A DNA stretch of 34,041 bases from Actinomycetes bacterium (GCA_025359865.1 JANYDH010000203.1:1-34041); one strand, 5' to 3'. Positions 17,128 to 25,155 are shown, counted from the first letter of the stretch. Made by a program: numbers and translations. The notes: generated from the sequence alone by a model not told the origin.

Positions 17128-17148
17128 TAGGCAGAGAACCCAGCGAGG

Positions 17149-18186
17149 TCAATGCGTATGGCGATGATGGATATCGGGGAGGTGTTCGTGCTCGTGGGTC
17201 ACCACGAGGTGGCGGTGGTGCGCGGCGGACAGCACCTCGGTCACGTCGGAGTTGTGGTGCGGCTCAGCGACATCGAGCGTGTGCGAGTGTTCTGAGCCCC
17301 CATGCATGTGGGGGTGGGCGTGGTGACTAGTCGCAACGACTACCACGCCGATGAGCGATAGAGAGAAGGCGATCATTGTCGTCACGGTCAGGTGGTCGCC
17401 ATTGACCGGCCAGGCGAGTACGGCACCGATGAATGGTGCCAACGCAAAGATGACTTGACCGCGTGCGGCACCGACGAGGCGAGCGCCCGTGATCCACATC
17501 GTGATCGATAGGCCGTATCCCAGTGCGCCGATAACGAGCGCAGCGACGACGTACCGGGTGACAGGCGCGCCGTCGAGGATGAGGCCGATGATGAGGTTGA
17601 CCGATCCGGCGACGAGACCTTTGGCGAGGGTGATCTGGGCGGGGCTGTAACTGTCGAGCGACGCGGTGATCGAGTTGTCGATCCCCCAGCAAACGCACGT
17701 CGCAGCGACGAGAATCGTACCGACTGCAATGCCCGCCTCGGCGGTGCCGGCGAGGACAACGCCGCCCAGCACCACGATGACGATCCCCGCACCGGCCCGT
17801 CGGCCGATGTGCTCCTGGAGGAATACTCGGGCGATCAATGCAGTGGCGACGAGCTCGAGGTTCAAGAACAACGACACAGTTCCAGCGGGCGTCCGGTCGA
17901 GCGCGAGGACGAACAGAACCGGCGCGAGACCGCCGCCAAACCCGACCGCGAGCAACAACCGCGAACGCTGACGTCGCGTTGCGGCCGATCGTGGTTCACG
18001 CACGGCGAATGGAGCGACCGCCGCTGCTGCACCGAGATACAGCAGGCCGGCGAGAGTGACCGCGCCGACGTTGTCGACCACAAGTTTGGTGGCAGGGGTG
18101 GCTGCACCGAAGAGTACCGCCGCTAACGCACACCATGCCCACCCGTTGCGCTGCGTAAGTTGTCGGCGAGCATCCACCACGATCAA
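17149..18186 (-). CDS. EamA/DMT-family transporter with His-rich tail
   Basis: 345 residues with about ten hydrophobic helices arranged as two EamA repeats (GAATPATKL in the first, CWGIDNSITA in the second), the drug/metabolite transporter fold. The last 58 residues are cytoplasmic-looking and hold 19 histidines (HHAHPHMHGG, THEHEH, HHRHTH), which suggests metal binding; Ni, Co or Zn transport or sensing is a guess. The start is uncertain: TTG at 18186 gives the longest frame, GTG at 18180 or 18177 are alternatives. The upstream gene's stop (18191) is 4 bases away, so the two are likely co-transcribed. Confidence 0.85.
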   Translation of the reverse strand: MIVVDARRQLTQRNGWAWCALAAVLFGAATPATKLVVDNVGAVTLAGLLYLGAAAAVAPFAVREPRSAATRRQRSRLLLAVGFGGGLAPVLFVLALDRTPAGTVSLFLNLELVATALIARVFLQEHIGRRAGAGIVIVVLGGVVLAGTAEAGIAVGTILVAATCVCWGIDNSITASLDSYSPAQITLAKGLVAGSVNLIIGLILDGAPVTRYVVAALVIGALGYGLSITMWITGARLVGAARGQVIFALAPFIGAVLAWPVNGDHLTVTTMIAFSLSLIGVVVVATSHHAHPHMHGGSEHSHTLDVAEPHHNSDVTEVLSAAHHRHLVVTHEHEHLPDIHHRHTH

Positions 18187-18190
18187 AAGC

Positions 18191-18583
18191 TTATGGTTCC
18201 GTAAAGCCCAGTGCTGTGGCTAATGCCCTTGGGTCTTTCACTGTAACGGTGAGGTTAGGGTGCCGGAAGATGCCCAACGGGTCAATGCCAGGGACCGGCG
18301 AGCGGAACGTGAGACAAAGTCCCGTGCGGGTGGTCGTGGCGAAGGTCAATCCGCGATCGGCGAGTGACAGCCTCGCTGGGCCAGCCACACGCCACAGACG
18401 GTATGGGCCGGTGATCGTTGCGTCGACGATGTTGCTGCGGGTGGTCGTCAGCATCCATGGTCCGAAATGTGCGGTCAAGGCGTCGTCGTCAACCACTACG
18501 TAGGCCGATTGGGAATTGCCTGCGAATAACTTGTTCCAGCGCTGAACCGGTCGACTGAAATCGAAGTCGAATCGTTGCGTCAT
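18191..18583 (-). CDS. Conserved-looking hypothetical protein (130 aa)
   Basis: 130 residues from the ATG at 18583; the frame extends upstream to 18706 but that part overlaps the hemerythrin remnant and looks non-coding. It is soluble with no signal peptide. Recognisable blocks are FDFSRPVQRWNKLFAG, HFGPWMLTTTRSNIVDA, SLADRGLTFATTTRTGLCL and a C-terminal HPNLTVTVKDPRALATAL. The pattern 'FGPW-x-x-x-T-x-x-x-N' recalls small actinobacterial proteins without known function. It probably forms an operon with the transporter downstream. Confidence 0.7.
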   Translation of the reverse strand: MTQRFDFDFSRPVQRWNKLFAGNSQSAYVVVDDDALTAHFGPWMLTTTRSNIVDATITGPYRLWRVAGPARLSLADRGLTFATTTRTGLCLTFRSPVPGIDPLGIFRHPNLTVTVKDPRALATALGFTEP

Positions 18584-18626
18584 GGCTGCTGGACCGTCGC
18601 TGAGAGTCGCTGCTTGCCGGGCGGTT

Positions 18627-18950
18627 TCAGCGGTGACTCGGGATGCCAGCTTGCGATGCGAGGAACGCTTCGCCCATGGCCTGCCGCTGCTCGAGGGTTG
18701 TGGCACCGTTCAACAACGGGAGAACTTCAGCCTCTTCGCTCGCAGCGTGTTGGTGCACCTTGGCACTGAACTCGGTGAACATCGTCTCGAACTCTGCCGA
18801 ACCGGTGTCAAGACCCTCGAGCTTGGCGATGACGTCACTCGCAGCACCTTCTTCTTGGATGCGGGCCTCCGCAATACGAGTTCCCTCGTCACCGAGAGTT
18901 CGCAGCGCCGGAGCGAAGGGTTGTGTGGCTTCAGTACCCTCCGCGCCCGC
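18627..18950 (-). pseudogene. Hemerythrin-domain protein, 5'-truncated
   Basis: The frame from about 18950 to 18627 gives the second half of a hemerythrin-like four-helix protein: PALRTLGDEGTRIAEARIQEE, then FSAKVHQHAASEEAEVLPLL with the C-terminal H-x-H-x3-EE ligand helix. The first helices carrying the N-terminal His/Glu iron ligands are missing; upstream residues do not resemble the family, and no good start is visible (the frame opens at 19067). It was probably a di-iron protein and is now non-functional, unless a frameshift in the sequence hides the N-terminus. Confidence 0.6.
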
Positions 18951-19013
18951 CCGGCAAACCACTGTCGCGTAGGGCGGCGTGTCAACTCCACCTGATTCGG
19001 GTACAGACTTGGT

Positions 19014-19196
19014 ATGACCCCTCCTGTACGCAACGTTGCCCATCCGAACACGGTCAACCCCGACCACGAAGCACCAGATGAGACGATCCCCGACTCAGAC
19101 GAGACACCGCAGCCCGACCGTACATCGCCCGTCGAACACCACGTCAGCGACGACGCTGCTGGCGACGAGGGCATCGATGAACCAGCCGCCACATGA
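19014..19196 (+). CDS. Small acidic hydrophilic protein (60 aa)
   Basis: MTPPVRNVAHPNTVNP opening followed by an Asp/Glu/Pro-rich chain (PDSDETPQPD, VSDDAAGDEGIDEPAAT). No Cys, no hydrophobic segment; it is likely disordered. Composition is uniform and codon choice looks coding, but the ribosome-binding site is weak. It overlaps the opposite-strand frame of the hemerythrin remnant. No function recognised. Confidence 0.5.
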   Translation: MTPPVRNVAHPNTVNPDHEAPDETIPDSDETPQPDRTSPVEHHVSDDAAGDEGIDEPAAT

Positions 19197-19254
19197 TTGA
19201 GAAGCGTCCGTGATCTGACGGGGCCACGTACGCCCGCATGCCGTCGTGCAGAAC

Positions 19255-19286
19255 GTGGTATGACCCTCGTAAGGGTTGGGTACCAC
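19255..19286 (+). terminator. Two-tier hairpin between small ORFs
   Basis: Outer stem GTGGTA/TACCAC and inner stem ACCCT/AGGGT with loop CGTA. It sits 59 bases after the stop of the 60-aa ORF and 26 bases before the 58-aa gene. It may terminate the first transcript or structure the leader of the second; no U-run follows. Confidence 0.45.
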
Positions 19287-19311
19287 CCGTGTGTCGATGA
19301 GGAGGCGTGAC

Positions 19312-19488
19312 ATGAAGAGCCAACGCACACAGTTGGTCCTGTTCCAAGTGACGAAGGAGGGAACCGTTGACCTTCCGGACGGCGCAGTCATTGTCTCCCT
19401 CGACTTCGAGGACGAAGGCGGGCTGGGATCGGGCCGACGTCCAGCCACTGCGTGGGTCGCTGTACCTGTTGAGAAGGAACCGATTTGA
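19312..19488 (+). CDS. Small hypothetical protein (58 aa)
   Basis: 58 residues from the ATG at 19312, with a strong GAGGAGG six bases upstream, which decides the start over 19276. The sequence MKSQRTQLVLFQVTKEGTVD continues as a short beta-rich chain (DGAVIVSLDFEDEGG...TAWVAVPVEKEPI), a compact soluble mini-domain without Cys. No family recognised. It converges with the phospholipase-like gene, 21 bases between stops. Confidence 0.65.
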   Translation: MKSQRTQLVLFQVTKEGTVDLPDGAVIVSLDFEDEGGLGSGRRPATAWVAVPVEKEPI

Positions 19489-19509
19489 GAGCCGATTCAC
19501 GAACGCCCG

Positions 19510-21156
19510 TCAGTAACACCGGCGAAGTCGGCGAGCCCACGGGCGACCGTCCGGATCGCTCATGAACCTGTAGAAGGCGCGAGACAACGGACGGGCCGCC
19601 ATCGGGACGGGCGTCGGCCGGTGGTTGCGCAACCGTCCTGGTGGACGCGCCCCGACCTGACCCGATTCATGCCAGGCGTCGAGAGCATCGGCGGAGGCCC
19701 GCATCATCGCAAAACCCTCGACAGGATCGACCGCAACGTCCACCCCACCGAGGTGTTCGTGCCAGAGTGCGAGGCGAGTCGAGCGAGCAAGGACACGTGC
19801 GCCGTCGCCACGCCCGGCGGGGTCCGTCGGCTCGCGAGCGTCCTTGGTGTCATCGAGGATGGCGCACGAGATCTCGGAGTCATGGGTCCACGAGCGCCGG
19901 TTGAAGTTGTCAGAACCAACCGTCATCCACACGTCGTCGATGATGCACACCTTGGCGTGGACGTAGACGGGCCACATGCCGACCTCCAGGTCGTAGACCG
20001 CCAGCCGTGGTCCGGCGATGTCCTGTAGGTACTTGATGACGCGCAGTTGCCCGATGCGGTTGGGGGGACCGACGATCCGCCCATCGTCGTCCGGGTACTT
20101 CGGCACGACCACGACGAGCAGGAGCTCCGGCTCGCGGCGCAACGCCTCCCCCAGGGCCCGTGCCGCATCGAACGACCAGAGGTACTGGTCCTCGACGTAG
20201 ATCAACCGGCGGGCCCGGCCGAAGGCGTTCATGTAGGCCCGGGCGATGCTCCGCTCACCGCTCGGGGCGAACGGCGAGGGTGGCCTCTTCGCCGGATAGG
20301 TACGCAGCACCTGGACGGCGTGAGGACCGATCTCACCCGGATCTTCCAAAGCGAGGGGCAGCGGACTCGGACGAACGGGTTGCGCCACGGCTTTGGCGAG
20401 ATGGCGCCGCCACGGACCCCGGCCGAGGGGAAGCGGATCCTCCCATCGCTCGCGGAACGTCTCGACCAGATCGCCGATCACCGGTCCCCGGATCTCCATC
20501 TGCAAGTCGTGCCACGCTGGTCGCGGGCCGTACCGCTGATCGACTGCCACGGCCTCAGGATCGCCCAGATGGTGGGCATCGTCATTACGTCCGTGACACA
20601 GGTCGATCCCGCCGACGAAGGCGACGTCGTCATCGGGGCGGCCCCGATATCGCACCACGACCAGCTTCTAATGATGGCTGCCCACCCGGCGCACGCGCTC
20701 GTCGAGGTACACCTCACCGCCAGCCGCGTTGATGATCTTGGCGAACTCCACGTTCTCCTGCTCGCTGAAGTGGATCTGGTCCGGATGCGACCTCCAGATC
20801 AGACCGCGCACGAGTACACCGCGCTTTGCCAGGCCGCTGCACACCTCGACCACCTCGGTCCCCGCACCGACGAGGCGCTCATCCGGATCCCCCCGCCAGT
20901 CGGTGAACAGCACGAGATCGCCCGCTACGGTCCGCCCGAGCACGTCGTACAGCCGCTCGAAGTATTGATGCCCGTGGGCCAACGCAACGACGAGATTGCC
21001 CTCAGACCACGCCCTGCCCGGATGATGGCGGTCGACCGTCGTCGCAGGGTTGCCTCGCTCGCCAACCGTGAGGAACCAATCGGTTCGTTTCACAACGTGG
21101 AGACCCTCATACAGGGGTCGTTGCTCGAACTGCTCATCGGAACCTCCATCGGCCAT
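19510..21156 (-). pseudogene. Phospholipase D-like protein interrupted by an amber codon
   Basis: From the ATG at 21156 to the stop at 19510 one frame would encode 548 residues but for a TAG at 20668-20670. The stop falls inside the first HKD motif: GSHH-[TAG]-KLVVVRYRGRPDDDVAFVGG, where family members have Gln, so CAG to TAG is the likely change. The second HKD is intact (VHAKVCIIDDVWMTVGSDNF). N-terminal features (WSEGNLVVALAHGHQYFERL, LVLFTDWRGDPDE) and GIDLCHGRNDDAHH fit cardiolipin-synthase/PLD-like enzymes that act on phospholipids. Either a pseudogene, a one-base sequencing error, or amber read-through. An in-frame extension past 21156 runs into repeat DNA and is rejected as the start. 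Confidence 0.75.
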
Positions 21157-21203
21157 CGAGGTTATCGGCGAGGGCATTCCGCAATCCCTGGCATTGCGAC
21201 GCT

Positions 21204-21728
21204 GAAGTTGGCTGAGCGTCGGGGTCGACTGGGTTCCAAAGGACTGTCTCCGACGGATTAGAGGCAAGAGTCTCGTGACGTTTGGCGTTGGGCTGTCATT
21301 GACAGACTGTCGCAACTTGCGGGTGGAATGTGCCAGCTCCGCGACCCGACCTCACCGATGTGAACGGTGTGGTGTGCTCGACGAATCTGATCATCGTGGC
21401 CAGGGGTTCGTCGTCGCAAACGATCGACGTTCATGTCGCCAACCCCGATAACTCGACGCGACTCGGCACCGCGACAACGGGTAGGTCCGGCGGGCGGGCT
21501 GTCAGTCGCCGGCGTTTGGCCGACTTGTGCGGCACAAGCACGAGTTCAGCAACAACCATTACAGCGTTGCCGACACGACCAGACGGCCAGACGACCAACA
21601 CGGCCAGACGACCCGACGACCAACCTCACCCCCACACCACCGAAGGGCGATTTGCGACAGCCTGTTGGCAACAACCAACGCCAAAGGTCAGCCCTGATGC
21701 ACGGGTGCCGGGCCATGTGACGGGTGTC
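21204..21728. repeat. Modular dispersed non-coding repeat, copy 1
   Basis: Shares several blocks with 33287-34041: a left block from GAAGTTGGCTGAGCG through TTTGGCGTTGGGCTGTCA; a block with CGATAACTCGACGCGACTCGG; the perfect palindrome CTTGTGCGGCACAAG (21524-21538); and a right block CCAACGCCAAAGGTCAGCC. The ends TGACGTTTGGCGTTGGGCTG (from 21276) and the complement of the right block (to 21690) form terminal inverted repeats, so 21276-21690 looks MITE-like, although similarity to copy 2 continues on both sides. Block order differs between copies. It carries no gene. Confidence 0.8.
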
Positions 21729-22308
21729 TAGTGGCAGCGCTCGACACGCTCCGCTCCGAGCGATCTGACCGTGACGCCCGGGAGTGGCGAGTTGCGGTGA
21801 GTCGAGGTGGGGAGCACATTTCCGAGGTCCGTCAACTCAGCTTGACAACCATGTCAAGTGGACATGATGCCATCGCCGAGTTGATCACCCTGGGGTCGCT
21901 AGCCCAAGGTTTGCGATCGCAGCAGCGAAACACATCAATAGCACCCCCGCAATCGCGACACCCGCATAGGCCCTATCGGTGCCTGCAGCGGACATCACCA
22001 TGACGAATCCCCAACGCCGACCTCGTACCCGCCTTCCGAAAGCCCGGGACCAAAGGCAGCACAAAGAACAACGCGACCACCTCAAACTTGATGAACGTCA
22101 CACCGGACCAGACAGGCTTTCGGCGTGGCTTCGATGGATTCCAGGTCGAGGAGACGTAGCGCCTCGATGGCGCTACGACACCCTCCCCCGCCGGAGGTGA
22201 ACGGTCAGCCAGAACTGCCACCGGAGGCTTGAGCCGCGAGCGACTCGCAGACAGCGGCCTCGGCAGCCTCCGTAGACAGCGTGGTGGTGTTGTCGATCGC
22301 GCGCCCGT
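21729..22308. other. Stretch without an intact gene; possible frameshifted membrane ORF
   Basis: No convincing gene. On the minus strand two adjacent frames each hold one hydrophobic segment: FEVVALFFVLPLVPGF (near 22070-22025) and VAIAGVLLMCFAAAIANLG (near 21960-21900). They could be halves of a two-helix protein split by a frameshift. An inverted repeat CTTGACA-ACCA-TGTCAAG lies at 21841-21858. A plus-strand frame at 21731-22003 lacks coding character. Confidence 0.3.
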
Positions 22309-22656
22309 TCACTTCTTCGCAGCGAACGCAAAACGGGTGAGTCCGAGTTCGGATTCGATCGCGTGACGAGGGCGGGCACCGACTGCCTGCTTGGTGAGCT
22401 TGCCGGCTTCGAACAGCCCGATCGTGGGAATACCACGGATGCCGTAGCGGCTGGCGACTGCCTGGTTCGCATCAACGTCAACCTTGACCACCTTGATCGC
22501 CGCACCATACTTGTCGGCCAACGCCTCGACCTCGGGAGCGACCGTACGGCACGGCCAGCACCACGCCGCCCAGAAGTCGACCACGACCGGCACGGTCGAG
22601 TCGAGCACCTCACGCTGAAAGGTCGCCTGGTCGTCAGCTTTGATCACGGTTGCCAT
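22309..22656 (-). CDS. Thioredoxin with WCWPC active site
   Basis: 115 residues, standard thioredoxin size. The fold is complete: DFWAAWCWPC with Cys33/Cys36, the partner Asp in VVVDF, and the cis-Pro loop GIRGIPTIGLFEAG. The active-site pair is W-P instead of the canonical G-P, which usually shifts redox potential. The ATG at 22656 has AGAGGA eight bases upstream. A CsoR-type palindrome stands about 54 bases upstream (22710-22729), so it is probably induced with the persulfide genes to reduce protein persulfides or disulfides (inference). The C-terminus ends in AFAAKK, slightly longer than usual. Confidence 0.93.
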   Translation of the reverse strand: MATVIKADDQATFQREVLDSTVPVVVDFWAAWCWPCRTVAPEVEALADKYGAAIKVVKVDVDANQAVASRYGIRGIPTIGLFEAGKLTKQAVGARPRHAIESELGLTRFAFAAKK

Positions 22657-22709
22657 GTCGAGTCCTCTCGAATCGGGGACCTCCTCGAGATCCCGTCAAT
22701 ATCAACAAC

Positions 22710-22729
22710 ATATACCCCTATGGGTATAT
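22710..22729. promoter_or_regulatory. CsoR/CstR-type operator (site 1)
   Basis: ATATACCC-CTAT-GGGTATAT, perfect 8-bp arms. It lies between the CDF gene end and the thioredoxin start on the minus strand, so it should control thioredoxin. Same ATACCC-N4-GGGTAT core as four other sites in the window. Confidence 0.7.
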
Positions 22730-22742
22730 TCCTGCTTCGGAT

Positions 22743-23345
22743 CTAGTCGTCGCAGATTTCGCCTCGCCACGCTTCGCGGCCTTCGTTGACCGCAAGTACG
22801 GCGATGGCGAGGGCGGCGATCGGATCGGCCCACCACCAGCCGACCGTCGTGTTCAGTACGAGACCGCCGAGCAGGATCGCTGACAGGTAGGCGCAGAGTT
22901 TGGTCTGGTGGCTGTCGGCAACCACGGTGACGCTCCCCATCGTCTGGCCGGTGCGCCGCTTCGCGCGAGCCAAGAGCGGCATGACCACAAGCGACGCGAT
23001 TGCGAGGCCGATGCCCACCGGCGACGATCCGGGTTGCGACTTGCCGGTCAGATCGACGATCGCCTGCGCGGCCACGTAGGCGGCGAGGCCAAAAAAGCTG
23101 ACTGCGATCAACTTCAGCGCTCTGCGTTCCCGCTCTTCGGCGAGACCTCGGAATTGCCACACAATGACCACGGCTGACATCACTTCGACGGTCGAGTCGA
23201 GGCCGAACCCGACGAGCGCGATCGAGTTCGCCGCCGTTCCTGCGGCGATCGCGACCACCGCTTCGACGACGTTCCATCCGATCGTGGCCCACGCCAGCCG
23301 GATGGCACGTCGTTCCAACACTGGCATGTGGTTGACGCTCACCAT
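22743..23345 (-). CDS. Cation diffusion facilitator-type transporter, short form
   Basis: 200 residues, all membrane domain: about six hydrophobic helices and no C-terminal cytoplasmic domain. It has the CDF-like acidic sites in GFGLDSTVEVMSA (helix 2) and VADSHQTKLCAYLS (helix 5), and WWWADPIAALAIA. The HxxxD of zinc CDFs is replaced by D-x3-E in the first site, so the metal may differ. The ATG at 23345 overlaps the ArsR stop by seven bases (translational coupling), hence part of the 24714-22743 operon. Substrate, probably a divalent metal, is unassigned. Confidence 0.85.
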   Translation of the reverse strand: MVSVNHMPVLERRAIRLAWATIGWNVVEAVVAIAAGTAANSIALVGFGLDSTVEVMSAVVIVWQFRGLAEERERRALKLIAVSFFGLAAYVAAQAIVDLTGKSQPGSSPVGIGLAIASLVVMPLLARAKRRTGQTMGSVTVVADSHQTKLCAYLSAILLGGLVLNTTVGWWWADPIAALAIAVLAVNEGREAWRGEICDD

Positions 23346-23728
23346 TGGTTTGGCTCGTGGCGGAGGTGCTCTGCGGAGACGTCGAGGAGCAACCGGACGT
23401 GTGCGTCGTTCAGCGAGTAGTAGACCATGCGACCGCTCTTGCGATTGCGCACCACGCCGGCGGTCCGCAGCAACCTCAGTGCGTGCGACACGGACGTCTC
23501 CGGTGCATCGACGACGGCGGCGAGGTCGCACACGCACAACTCGCCTACCTCGACAAGGGCGTAGAGAATCTGTACGCGAGTTGGATCACCCAGCAGCCGG
23601 AACAGTTCGGTGAGTTGCTGGGCCTCTCCATCGGAGATCATTCGTGCCCGTGCGGTGGCGACCTTGTCGTGGTCGATGATGCGCACCGCGCAGGCGTCGG
23701 GATCGATCGACGATGCGACCGGCGTCAT
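23339..23728 (-). CDS. ArsR/SmtB-family metal-sensing repressor
   Basis: 129 residues from the ATG at 23728, with GGAGG six bases upstream and an ATGA overlap with the CDF gene before it. Winged-helix core LLGDPTRVQILYAL...VSHALRLLRTAGVVRNRKSGRMVYYSL. ELCVCDLA (Cys65, Cys67) is the alpha3 metal-binding motif, with a further Cys13 in the N-terminal segment CAVRIIDHDKV; this alpha3N layout is that of CadC-type Cd/Pb/Zn sensors. It should repress the operon through the palindrome at 24709-24733 and release on metal. The frame extends upstream to 24124 but that is antisense to CDF coding. Confidence 0.92.
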   Translation of the reverse strand: MTPVASSIDPDACAVRIIDHDKVATARARMISDGEAQQLTELFRLLGDPTRVQILYALVEVGELCVCDLAAVVDAPETSVSHALRLLRTAGVVRNRKSGRMVYYSLNDAHVRLLLDVSAEHLRHEPNQW

Positions 23729-24714
23729 TGGTGGCCTCCGGTCGTGTCGATCGTGCAAAAGTCGTCTGGCACACCGCACGCCTCGCATTCCAGCTCGAGG
23801 GTGGCATGGCTGATTCGAAACCGACCGCCGATAGTCGACTTGACCCTCACGCCCACTACCTGTGCCGCCTCGAGAGTCGGGTGTCCGTCGAGGACGACGT
23901 GCGCCGACAGCGCCCGAACATCGCTCGACAACGTCCAGACGTGGAGGTCGTGAACGGATTCCACCCCGTCGACGGCTGCAATGGCGTCCGACAACGAGTT
24001 CACGTCGAGCCCCGCTGGAGTGGACTCGAGCAGCACGTCGGCGGTCGACCGCAGCAGTTGCCAGCCCTGCACCCCGATGACGGCGGAGATGAACAGCGAC
24101 ACGGCCGGGTCCAGCCAGTACCAACCGCCGGTCACCAGGATCACCAACCCGGCCAATGCCACACCCAGCGACACCGCTCCATCGGAGATCATGTGCAGCA
24201 GCGCCGACCGCATGTTCAGATCGTGCGATTCGCCTCCGTCGTCAGGTCCGTCGTCAGGTCCGTCGTGGTGGTCGCCGTGGCCGTGATGCGCATGTCCGCC
24301 GCCGCCAAGAGCGGCCGCAGCACCGAAGTTGGCAGCAGCCGCAATGACGGCGACGATCAGTACCAGGCCACCCTTGACCGGTTGCGGATCCGTGAGGCGG
24401 CGAATGGCCTCGAAGCCGACGAGCACGCACACGATCAGGATGCTGGCGGCATTCGCCTGTGCCGCCAGGATGGTGCCCCGGTGGTAGCCGAACGACCGCA
24501 AGGCATTCGCCCGACGCCGTGCCAACCGCACCGCGATCAGCGACACGACAATTGCTGCAACGTCGGTGACGTTGTGCGCTGCGTCAGCGAGCAGACCCAA
24601 CGAGGCGGCAACGATGCCGACCACGAACTGCACCACCACGATCACGATGTTCAACCCGAGCGCGATCCGCAGCCTGCGCTCCCTCACGACCATGACATCT
24701 GAAGACATGACCAT
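23725..24714 (-). CDS. CDF-family zinc/cadmium efflux transporter (CzcD-like)
   Basis: 329 residues. Six membrane helices with site-A residues LADAAHNVTDVAA (Asp44, His47, Asp51) and HMISDGAVS in helix 5 (HxxxD), the zinc-type CDF pattern. A His/Asp-rich cytoplasmic loop (GGGHAHHGHGDHHDGPDD) lies between helices 4 and 5. The C-terminal domain includes VHDLHVWTLSSDVRALSAHV and ends in a Cys-containing tail (CEACGVPDDFC). It exports Zn/Cd from the cytoplasm in exchange for protons. First gene of the CDF-ArsR-CDF operon. ATG at 24714, with a second in-frame ATG at 24708. Confidence 0.93.
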   Translation of the reverse strand: MVMSSDVMVVRERRLRIALGLNIVIVVVQFVVGIVAASLGLLADAAHNVTDVAAIVVSLIAVRLARRRANALRSFGYHRGTILAAQANAASILIVCVLVGFEAIRRLTDPQPVKGGLVLIVAVIAAAANFGAAAALGGGGHAHHGHGDHHDGPDDGPDDGGESHDLNMRSALLHMISDGAVSLGVALAGLVILVTGGWYWLDPAVSLFISAVIGVQGWQLLRSTADVLLESTPAGLDVNSLSDAIAAVDGVESVHDLHVWTLSSDVRALSAHVVLDGHPTLEAAQVVGVRVKSTIGGRFRISHATLELECEACGVPDDFCTIDTTGGHQ

Positions 24715-24733
24715 ATGTTGCCACCATTTGGTC
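24709..24733. promoter_or_regulatory. Candidate ArsR/SmtB operator
   Basis: GACCATATG-N7-CATTTGGTC: 9-bp arms with one mismatch, overlapping the start codon of the CzcD-like gene. Size, spacing and place suit an ArsR/SmtB dimer site, presumably for the repressor at 23339. Confidence 0.55.
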
Positions 24734-24996
24734 GATCATTTGCGTTGTTCTGCACAAACTAGGGTCAGCACCATGATCGACGTTCCGCAGGACCCCGAGC
24801 ATGGCGCAGTGGAATGCCCTGACGTTTCCGGACAGGTGGCCTCGTAGCCTCGTGAAGCGACGCCGGCCGACGAGGACAATCGGGGGCGCGTAGTTCGGTG
24901 CGCTCGTTCCAGTCCCCGATGCGACTCGATTGACTAGCGCGCCTCTTCATCCAGCCTCCGTCAGGTCGACGCTGTGCACCTCACGACCCGTACCGG
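24734..24996. other. Intergenic stretch without a supported gene
   Basis: Only a 24-codon plus-strand ORF (24773-24847, MIDVPQDPEHGAVECPDVSG) and a low-quality minus-strand frame are present; neither has support. The czcD-like promoter should lie at its left end. Confidence 0.5.
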
Positions 24997-25155
24997 TCAT
25001 CGCCGCCGACCTGACAGCTGCTGGGTGCTGACCTGATCGTCATTGCACTTGCAGCGCTCTGCTGGCGGCACGTGGCCGAGCACCTGCTCCACATGGGCGC
25101 CACATCCGGCCCAGCTCGGTCGTTGACACGTCGGACACATCATCTCTCTGCACAT
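24997..25155 (-). CDS. Small Cys-rich zinc-ribbon-like protein (52 aa)
   Basis: MCREMMCPTCQRPSWAGCGA continues HVEQVLGHVPPAERCKC. Seven Cys/His in order Cys2, Cys7, Cys10, Cys18, His21, Cys35, Cys37, with C-x2-C and C-x-C pairs, suggest a small metal-binding knot. I recall the 'P-x-WAGCG-x-HV-x-x-VL-x-x-VP-x-x-x-RC-x-C' pattern from short uncharacterised proteins in bacteria and fungi; no function is known to me. The ATG at 25155 is preferred, because the longer frame from 25188 runs through operator DNA. It is divergent from the persulfide dioxygenase and shares the operator pair 25154-25196, which touches its start codon, so it belongs to the same regulon. Confidence 0.75.
   Translation of the reverse strand: MCREMMCPTCQRPSWAGCGAHVEQVLGHVPPAERCKCNDDQVSTQQLSGRRR

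Noticed and set aside
20047-21261. 404-codon plus-strand frame antisense to the PLD-like gene
   Set aside because: Antisense shadow; the minus frame contains the HKD motif and family signatures.
21731-22003. 90-codon plus-strand frame after repeat copy 1
   Set aside because: No ribosome-binding site, no domain, ends in Arg/Pro-rich noise.
24773-24847. 24-codon ORF upstream of the CzcD-like gene
   Set aside because: No ribosome-binding site of note and no similarity; too short to support.
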